Assembly (NCBI GenBank): GCA_963575745.1
Contig: CAUYUJ010010469.1
Location: 114,880-178,879 of the forward strand
Reading direction: 5' to 3'
Length of the DNA: 64,000 nt
DNA from: Prorocentrum cordatum
Lineage: Eukaryota; Sar; Dinophyceae; Prorocentrales; Prorocentraceae
The position numbers and the translations under genes are program-made. Shown here one piece after another: positions 56,576-64,000 of this stretch (position 1 is its first letter; every line of letters begins with the position of its first letter). Under the pieces are notes generated by a model. That model had not been told where the DNA came from and searched no databases. It worked only from the letters and a program-made list of their open reading frames with translations.

Positions 56576-56640
56576 CGGTCCGCGTCCCTCCTTCCTTCCT
56601 CCTTCCTTCCTTCCTTCCTTCCTTCCTTCCTCCCTTCTTC
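56576..56640. repeat. (TTCC)n microsatellite
   Basis: About a dozen CTTC units, followed by CTC triplets to about 56690. Confidence 0.93.
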
Positions 56641-56730
56641 CTCCGCCTCCTCCTCGTCCTCCTCCTCCTCCTCCCTCCTCCCATTCCTGCCTCTGTCTCC
56701 CCCACCCAGCACACGTTTCGTGCCCCCACA

Positions 56731-57200
56731 GGGAGCTCCACCGAATGCCCGAGTCGCTGCGTTCGCATGCGCTCACCACGCTCATTTCGGCACACCCCTC
56801 ACACGCTGCGTGGCCCCATAGGGAGCTGCACCGACGGCCCCAGTTGCTGCGTTCGCATGCGCCCACCGCACCCGTGTTTGGCACACTTCTCATTCTCTCC
56901 GTGTCCCCATAGGGAGTTGCACCGACGGCCCCAACGGTTGCGTTCGCATGCGCCCACCGCACACATTTTGGCACACCCCTCACGCGTTTCGCGGCTCCAT
57001 GGGAGCTCCACCGAAGGCCCCAGTGTATGCGTTCGCATGCGCCCACCGCACATATTTCGGCACACCCCTCATTCGTTTCGTGGCCCCATGAGGAATTCCA
57101 CCGACGGCCCCAGTGGTTGCGTTCGCATGCGCCCACCGCACAAGTTTTGGCACACCACTCACATGTTTTGTGGCCATACAGGGAGCTCCTCCGAATGCGG
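56731..57200. repeat. 90-bp tandem repeat, 5-6 copies
   Basis: GGGAG(C/T)T(C/G)C units start at 56731, 56821, 56912, 57001, 57091 and 57181. Because the period is 30 codons, frames stay open. The minus strand (57274-56477) reads as 30-residue Cys/Trp-rich repeats with the word GACERNHWGRRW. It may be a repetitive protein gene on the minus strand or only a satellite. Confidence 0.9.
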
Positions 57201-57667
57201 TGCATACAACGACTGTAAATACAATTGCACATGGTTGGGTCCTTCGCCAGGCCAATGTGCCGCCGCAAGGACATTCCAGCGAAACGCTATTAGAGAAAAG
57301 AGTGCCGAGCCTCCCGCGACGGAACAGGACCAGGTCGTGGCACGGGTTCGGCTTTGACGTCGGCACTTTCCGGGCTCCAGTTGCGGCCCGGCCAGCGGCT
57401 GAGGGCACGGTTGTTTTGGCGTCTGCGGTTGGCGTCGCGGCGGCGGTTGAAGCCCCAGCATTGCCACCATATTCAGTATCGTTTAACCCGTTCGCTCGCT
57501 GACGCTCCGAAGCGCAAGAATCAGCGCCACCGAAGCTACACTCTGTCGCAGCAAGGTGCAGGGGTAGTGGCCAGGCGACAAGGCCCTCGGGCGGCCCTGC
57601 TTGGCGTCCCCTGGGATCGGGCCATTGGCTGACCTGGCCGGCTGCCTCGATCAGTGGCGACTTGAAA

Positions 57668-57688
57668 CTTGAGCCCAAATGGCTTGGG
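57668..57688 (-). other. Degenerate relict spliced leader, minus strand
   Basis: Read on the minus strand, 18 of 21 positions match the spliced leader (mismatches at two bases after CC and one in the T-run). The 3' half GGCTCAAG is intact. It implies a retroposed mRNA extending leftwards from 57667, towards the 90-bp array. No intact gene follows. Confidence 0.55.
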
Positions 57689-57689
57689 C

Positions 57690-59732
57690 CAACATGTCTA
57701 CGGGTCCCTCCTCCTCCTCCTTCTCTTCCGCCTCTTCTACTCCTATTGCTGCCCTCCGCGCCCCAGTCACGCAGGGAATCAGAATCTGAGCAGGCTGCAC
57801 AGGGGGGTCTCCCGCCTGAATATGGAAAGCAGTTCCCAGGCGCCTGAGGTGTTTGGTGGACTGCCCGAGCTGGCACTTAGGAGTCCTGCCAGGATGAATT
57901 CCGTGACTTCCTCCCCCTCGAGGAAAAGTCTGCATCAGCATGAATTGGCGGAGATTCAAGCGAATGTCTGGGATCGGCGCGGAGTTCCAAACACACATGT
58001 CTATGCTGTTGCTTGCTGCTCTATTCCCTCCTCCCTGTTCCAAGGGCACCCGACCTGTGGACGCCGACCTTGAAGCCGCTGCAGCGGCGGGAGACCGAAG
58101 CCGTGGGCCGAGCAAACAGGGATGCAAGGGGCAGCGTCGAGGAGGCAGAGCTTCGAGTGCCGTGCGTGCCTGCGCGTGCGGAGGGAGGAGAAGCGATACC
58201 AAGACCACCGGGGGGCCCACCTCCAGCGAGGAGGTCCACGATGCCTCCCCGAGCTGGAGGCCGGGGATGTCTCGAGCGAAAGGGGGGGAGCACACCACCA
58301 GGGAGACCTCCCTTCCTCCTCGCACCTCCTCGCCCTGCTGGTGCTGGTGCCGCCTTTCTTCGCTCCCACGCACGGCGCGTGCGGGTCGCAGTTATGCTCG
58401 AGGCCTCTGTCGCACACGTCCCCGTTCGTGCCCGCTCCTGTGCACGCCTCCACGAGTTGTGCATCAGGAACAGCTGAACGAAAGTCAGAGCCTGGAGGAA
58501 CGCAACCATGGAGAGGAAGAGGAATGACAAATAGCTACAAGAGAACATCGGGACGAAATCGCTCGAACGTCCCAGTCCCGTGCACGCCCCCCTCTTCCCC
58601 TCCGCGCTGGCCACCGCGGGCCGGGCCTCCCCGAGTGCGATGCGTCCACGGCCAGGCGGGCGGTTCAGCGCCGCCTGGCGAGGTCGACCTCGGCCACGGC
58701 CCCGCCCTCGCCCAGCGTGCGCAGCTCCTGGTGCCAGCGCGGTCACCTCCGTTGGCGTCGCTGGCGTTGCACACCTCTCCCCTCCTGTTCCTGTCGGCGG
58801 CAAGCGAAGGGGGGGACATGGGAAGGAAAACGCCTTCTCAGAACACGGCGCGACTTTTCAGAAACCCTCGCGCCTTCTGAAAGAAGGGTTCTGCGTCTTC
58901 GGGTGCTCCTGGAGCTGACTGGCAGGAGCTCCGCCAGGAGCCAGCAGAGCTCCGCGCCGGGAGCCGACCTTGCACACCTCCTGGTGTCAGCAGGTGCCCT
59001 GCTGTCAGCCCTGCCTCCCAGCTTGCACAGCTCCTGACAGCTTCAGCTCACAGCTCCTCTCCGCGCTCTCGCGCTCCTCCATGGAAAAACAAATCCCCTC
59101 CTGCCCCCCCTTACCCTCCCAGGAGTGGTCGGACTACCTGGCCCAGTCGAAGGCGGCCTACTGAGCGTGGCCGACGCCGCGCACCGCGCGGGCTCCAGCG
59201 GGCACACTCCCTCCGGCCTAATCGGGCGCAACGCTAAAATCGGGCGTTGCTAGAAGTGCCCCTGGCCCAAGGTGCCCCCCCCCAGGATTTCCAACTTTAA
59301 GGGTAGCTCTTTGGGAAATGTTATAGAGGATCGGGAGTATTGCCTGCGCGCCGTTGCCTTCGGTTCAAGGCACGCGCGCCCCATTTGCCCGGACACTTAC
59401 CTTAGTGTTCGCTACGTGCTGGAAAGATCCTTACATCGATCTTATCCTATCCTATCCTATCCATCCAGTCCCCATGGAATCGGATGCTATTTGACTTGCC
59501 ATAGTCATTTCAGACTTGGTAGCGGAGCTGGCCACACTCTCGTGTGGTCAGCTTTTGCTCTTCTTATCCTCGCGCTATCTGGCACGATCTTCGTGACCAA
59601 CTTCCACCCTGCGCCACCACTCCAACTACATTTACGAGGATCAATTCAAGAGCAATAAGTAACACGAGATGTACGACGTCTAGACAACAACATTGGTACC
59701 ATATGCGCTTCATCACTACGCTACTAACAATC
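57690..59732. other. Intergenic, no firm gene
   Basis: GC-rich sequence to about 59250, then more AT-balanced DNA with a short (CCTAT)n run at 59439-59462. Several overlapping frames at 58.0-58.9 kb on both strands lack recognisable domains. The 5' LTR of element B is probably here, but without the 3' copy I cannot delimit it. Confidence 0.45.
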
Positions 59733-59760
59733 GCTCGGCAACGAGCCAAAAGCGCAGTAC

Positions 59761-60660
59761 TTGAAGCATAGGTGGGCAGACCCGCAAGATAAAGCGCCTC
59801 GTAGACTTGACAAGGCGCTACAAGCCCTACCCCAGCGCGGCAACGCGCCTGATAACCACCCATATCTTCACAGCCTTGGGCTAGTTATCTTCGCCATCAT
59901 ATGGTTTGCGTTGGGGGCAGCAATCGGACACATGCGCCGAGGAAACAATAGCACAGATGGGCAAACTCATGGCCCATACTGGGACCCTCAAGGCAACGTA
60001 CCTTTCCGTGAATACGTTTATGAGGTCAACGCGTGGCTTAACGTCACAAGCGGGCGCATGGCGCCACAAGCCCAAGCAGCCGCCATACAACGCGGCCTGG
60101 GTGGCCTAGCGAGGACACCCGCCATGAGGGTACCACCTGACATTATAAATTATGGTGCGGACACCGATGGTGTCCACACCGACCCAGTAACCTATATTAT
60201 GTTCCTCCTAAGCATGCAGTTCGAACGCTTGGAAGATGAGCACCAGCTCATTTCAGGCACTCAGCTCATCGACTTCCACGTGCCTCACGGAGAACGAATC
60301 GATGTAACCCTTACTCGGTTCGAGATGGCCCGTCTTGAGGCACAGTCGGTGGGCTTTGACTTTCCCAACTTCCAACTGCTCACGACTATCCTGTTTCGCG
60401 CCCTAGGCGTTGGCAACCAGCGAGCCATGCAACTCTTACAGCCACTCAACCACCAAATGCCCCGAACGCAACAGCAGTATGACGAACTGTGTGAGAGGAT
60501 GCGCTCTATAGGCCATTTGTCAGAACGGTCTCCTGGTAACATAGGATCAGTGTTTGGAAGGGGAAAGGGAATTGGCAGTGGAAATTTCTATACTACCTTA
60601 ACCACTGAAGCTCACCCTGGCAACGGGCCTTCAAACATATGGGCCGACGATCCTGGATAA
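59761..60660 (+). CDS. Element B gag (capsid-like), 299 aa
   Basis: Starts at a non-ATG codon in an open frame. It has one hydrophobic segment near residues 40-55 (LGLVIFAIIWFALGAAIG), then REYVYEVNAWLNVTSGRMAP, PVTYIMFLLSMQFERLEDEH, IDVTLTRFEMARLEAQSVGF and LLTTILFRALGVGNQRAMQL, an all-helical layout typical of copia gag (UBN2-like, by eye). Ends at TAA 60658-60660. It would form the particle that packages element RNA. Confidence 0.6.
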   Translation: MKHRWADPQDKAPRRLDKALQALPQRGNAPDNHPYLHSLGLVIFAIIWFALGAAIGHMRRGNNSTDGQTHGPYWDPQGNVPFREYVYEVNAWLNVTSGRMAPQAQAAAIQRGLGGLARTPAMRVPPDIINYGADTDGVHTDPVTYIMFLLSMQFERLEDEHQLISGTQLIDFHVPHGERIDVTLTRFEMARLEAQSVGFDFPNFQLLTTILFRALGVGNQRAMQLLQPLNHQMPRTQQQYDELCERMRSIGHLSERSPGNIGSVFGRGKGIGSGNFYTTLTTEAHPGNGPSNIWADDPG

Positions 60661-60779
60661 TCCATTGCCCTACTAGCAGGGGATCGATCACAGCCAAGCT
60701 GGGCAAACAGCCCTCCTCCTAGATAACCTCAACCTCACCGTTCCTGATGGGGCGAAGCGAATCCCCTAAACGACGGTGT

Positions 60780-61703
60780 ATCCACCTACTTAGGTAACGA
60801 CGACTTCGACTCCGGCACCGACACCGACACCATATCATCAGGTGGTATCGAACCCCTAGATTGGCCAGATATCATGCAAATGGAAGGGGACAATCAGCGT
60901 GCCGAACACTTGTTCTGGTTATTACAACATGCAAAGCGTAGGTGGAGGAGGTTTACACGAAAACCAGCGCGTCGTGTTAGGAGGAGGATACGGAGGAGCT
61001 TCAGAGGAAAAGGTAAAGGCAAGCGGGGTCGCCGAAGGTTGAACGGACGAGGCATCTCGGCTTTCCTCCAGAGGCTTTCTGACTATCAGTATGATGAGAT
61101 ATTTTGCGGGGAAAAGGCCGTGGAAAAGGCCGCGGGGAGACCTCGGACAAAGGTAAAGGTAGGCGGGGAAACCCGAGAGATAGAGACGGCCAGATCTTAA
61201 AGTGCCATGAGTGTGATAGTACCGATCATCTTGTAAAGGATTGTCCAGCGAAGGGAAATGGAAAGGGTAGATCGACCGAAGTCCACGTAGGCTCAAGTGA
61301 ACCGTCCATTGAATATCTGAGCCTCCAAGACTTCGAGGCTGTGGAACATATATTTTTCACTTGGGCTAGCAGTATGGGCAATTTGGGTGAGCTCGAGGCG
61401 CGCGGCCATGGGCTTTACGCGTACTACCCCGAGTACCTCCGCAGGTTTGTTCTCGGAAATATCGAGCTCACGCCTGTGGAGAACGGAACGCTGGGAAACC
61501 AGCCCCTCTATTTCTTCGACTGGATGTTCGGTAACCCAGGCAACATCATGGCCTACGAGAGCAGCGACGAGGAGGTCACTGTTGAGGCCTCGCCTTCGGA
61601 GGTTGACCGCAACCTTCGACGTCGACCCGACCTCATGCCTGGAAACAGGCCCACTCCAGTATATCCTCCAAATTATGGTGATCTGATGGAATTAGAGGCT
61701 TAA
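60780..61703 (+). pseudogene. Element B nucleocapsid with CCHC zinc knuckle
   Basis: A frame reading LNDGVSTYLGNDDFDSG and a strongly basic stretch (RRWRRFTRKPARRVRRRIRR) to 61200 overlaps a second frame (61104-61703). That one has a Gly/Lys/Arg-rich linker, then CHECDSTDHLVKDC, a C-x2-C-x4-H-x4-C knuckle at 61209-61250. After it come NLGELEARGHGLYAYYPEYL and FDWMFGNPGNIMAYESSDEE. A frameshift near 61110 joins them. Binds element RNA. Confidence 0.7.
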
Positions 61704-61854
61704 GCGTTCACCGTGGGCGTGCCAGGAAACCCACGCGTGCCACCTGGCATGCTCGCGCCAGGCGAGTACGGACCGCACGCGATACTGCAGACCCTCATGC
61801 AGATGCACGCTGTACTGGTCGTAGCATATCCCGAGAGTCAAGAGAGCGTCGAGA

Positions 61855-64000
61855 GTGGCCATGATGCTACAAGACACCGATGCCTGTGACGACTCGGGGT
61901 CATTGTTAGCGGCCCTTACTTTCATTGACAGCGTGCACCCTGAGGACGAGCAGCGACATGTGTGGTATTCTAGAGGGAGATGGCGCCAAGCCCTTGAAAG
62001 GGCCATCTCCATGCGTGGACAGGCTCTCCCTCCGCCGGGATGGGGTCTCCAGGCGGTGGGACTACAGCCCAACCACACGGCCATGCGAAATGTTATCGGG
62101 CAGCCCTCGTATGACTATGATCAGCCCGAGGCGCACGCTATGCTCGGTAACGAGCCTGAGCCGACTACCGTACCACCGACTCCGGGACAGCCATGCGATG
62201 TTCAGACGCCTGTACAGCAGGGAAACCCGCCAGTCCCGGTTGGGCCAATGACCATTGTCATTGGCAACCCTATGTCAGAAGTCGAAGAAGATGATGGATG
62301 TGGAATGTGCGAGGACGAGACCACCATCCTCATGATGGAAGTCAATGGTAAAGACGAGGAGATGGACTATGACCCAGACAGTCCTGACGCACTACCACTC
62401 GCACAAGCAAATTGTGCCAGACTCCAGTCAGCAGGGAGACCTGCTTGCTCAAGATGCGCCGCCTGCGGCCCCGCAGGAACCCCCGCCGGCTCCTGCTCAG
62501 GCTACGTCGGCGGCATCATCTGATGAACATGCCAGGAGGTCTCGCTCGCATCCACGCCTTAGGGGCGACCCTCACGCTCAAGCACGGCTCCCACGCGAAT
62601 GGAGGCAAGCAGCCCCATCAGAGCATGCCTCTCGACGAGGGGGTCAGTTGCTCCCCTACAACGACCCTCGGCGTCAAACGGGTGAGCACTCTGCCTTTGG
62701 AAAAGGCAACCCGGCCTACAGGGGCGCCCAAGGCAGGTCCATACGGGGTGGCTATCAGCTCGCGACGAACATTCGTCGTCCTGAGATAGAGGCAGCGCGG
62801 AAACAGCTGCGGACTATCACTGGGGAGCGCAAGCGCTACAGGCCAGACGCGGTCTGCGGCCCGTGCTCACAGCCATTCCAGGAACACAGACCTGGGTGTC
62901 CTGCAGGTCTCAATGAGGGCTTAAGCCCGAACAGAGGCCGCACTCCTGAAAAAGAGGGTCATCCACCGTCGGTTCCTATGACCCACGCAGAGATCGACGA
63001 GGTCAATCGTCGTCTCGGAACCACGGCTCACAGGAGCTCTACGGCCGAGGAGGTCCAACCTCCGCGGGGACTTGTGCCTATGACCCAGGAAGAAAAAGAT
63101 GCGCTCAATCGTCTTCCTGGAATGCGGGGAAACCCGCCTGGCGTCTCCAGTCAGGCCCAACAACAAGAGATGATGGATGACCATGAACAGGAGGTTCAGC
63201 GAGCCGCAGCAGAAACGGAGCGCAAACGAGTGGCAGAAGAACGCGCCCGCGAGGCAACTCGCCAAATGCTGCTGGAGTCACAAAGGGGCAAGGAAGCCCC
63301 CACTCCAACCGAAGGCCAAAAGCGAAACACGTGCACCTAGGACGCCTTCGGGGGAAAGACAGAAAGCGTCGACCCGCTCAGAGGAACTCGGGTTCGATGT
63401 GCAGATGGGGAGGCCCCTTTCTGAAGTGCCGAAGTCACCGACTCGTGCAGCTCCTGCACAGAGACCCGGCCCTAGGCAACAACCTCAGGACTCCGTGGAG
63501 ATCCGCAGACGACAGCCTAGCCGTAGCGGCTCTATCGCCGGCAAGGCCAAGGCATTCGAGCGTGCAGGGTTTACCCCTACGCCGGCCTCGCCTGCGGCGA
63601 CACGCTCCAAGAAGTCTGAGGGAGGTGCTCTGTCTAGAGGTACCTGGGTGCCTGAGATCAAGGGCAGCGCCAGCCGAGAAACACTGCGGGGAAGCCCGCC
63701 AAGCGCTGCAGCCGCAGCATCCTCATCTTCGGGAGCCGCATCCCCATCGGCGACAGAGGCTCCTTTGCGGGGAAGCCCGCCAGAGGATAAGCTGCACCAC
63801 CCAGGGGATACTTCCTTTATTAGCGGGAGTCAGGCGTTAATCAATGATCGACGTGCTCTGCGGAATCTTCCACCGGTGCGCTCGGTGGATGAAGCATTCA
63901 TGGAGAGCTGCAGGCAGAAAAATATTGTTCCAAGAAGTAATCATACACTCAAGCAGCTTAGTAAATGCCTCAACAGGATCTGCAGACACGCGCCTGACAG
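61855..64000 (+). pseudogene. Element B linker region, cut by window end
   Basis: Three frames in series (61855-62400, about 62400-63320, then one frame over to 64000) give one plausible acidic then Arg/Gln/Pro-rich protein. It has a Cys patch (CGMCEDE), a CGPCSQPFQEHRPGC motif near 62850-62900 and a duplicated motif VPMT(H/Q)(A/E)E(I/K)D(E/A)(V/L)NR. No protease, integrase or RT has appeared by the window end. Hairpins with GNAA loops are embedded. Confidence 0.5.

Larger units (their letters stand above)
59733..63780 (+). repeat. Element B hairpin family (GNAA tetraloops)
   Basis: Perfect 5-bp stems closing a 4-nt loop: 59733-59746 (GCAA), 59835-59848 (GCAA), 61490-61503 (GAAA), 61637-61650 (GAAA), 62142-62155 (GTAA), 63124-63137 (GAAA), 63686-63699 and 63767-63780 (GAAG). 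A 4-bp version is at 61164-61175. Shared pattern GCNNG-GNAR-CNNGC, with the two N positions paired but varying. Not seen elsewhere in the window. Confidence 0.8.

Noticed and set aside
59690-59705. TGGTACCATATG as primer binding site of element B
   Set aside because: Plausible position, but no LTR boundary could be defined.
60408-60422. Hairpin with CAA loop in element B
   Set aside because: Needs a G-T pair and fits neither hairpin family well; likely chance.

Overview
The window looks like nuclear DNA of a dinoflagellate; I cannot name the species. Three things show this. Positions 2099-2120 match the 22-nt dinoflagellate spliced leader at every position, fused to a retrotransposon. The one clear housekeeping gene (ribosomal protein uS5/RPS2) has a GA-AG type intron. 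The rest is GC-rich, gene-poor and filled with microsatellites and decayed LINE and Ty1/copia elements. There are no operons, Shine-Dalgarno sites, tRNAs, rRNAs or CRISPR arrays.

Layout. 1-10.7 kb: a tandemly repeated unit ('R') separated by CTC/CCT microsatellites. One of these microsatellites holds a LINE (2099 to about 8472) with ORF1, APE endonuclease, reverse transcriptase, RNase H and a 3' stem-loop, now broken by stops and frameshifts. 12.06-13.93 kb: a multi-exon gene for an HExxH metallopeptidase-like protein. 14-20.2 kb: microsatellites, a foldback element, a 103-bp satellite, degenerate telomere-like DNA and G-rich repeats. 21.19-22.08 kb: RPS2, whose last exon I could not find. 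23.8 kb and 55.4 kb: two copies of a 150-bp terminal-inverted-repeat element.

24,525-52,742: I interpret this as one giant LTR retrotransposon of about 28.2 kb ('element A'). It has 311/310-bp LTRs about 93-94% identical, a CAATC target duplication, a primer-binding-like site directly after the left LTR and a G-tract before the right one. Inside are the decayed copia domains in order (gag, protease, integrase, RT, RNase H), then about 13 kb of extra coding sequence. The extra part includes a PCTGGSPW domain, an SGNH-like domain and a Tpt1/KptA-like RNA 2'-phosphotransferase domain. About 30 short hairpins run through the element. They share a fold (5-bp apical stem, C(C/A)A triloop, one unpaired base on the 3' side, basal stem) but not a stem sequence. 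I saw none outside it.

53-59.7 kb: repeats, a 90-bp array and a likely second, degenerate spliced-leader relic on the minus strand. 59.7-64 kb: the 5' part of another retroelement ('element B'): gag, CCHC nucleocapsid and a linker, cut by the window edge. It carries its own hairpin family, with 5-bp stems and GNAA-type tetraloops. The two hairpin families, each confined to one element, are the most unusual signal in the window.
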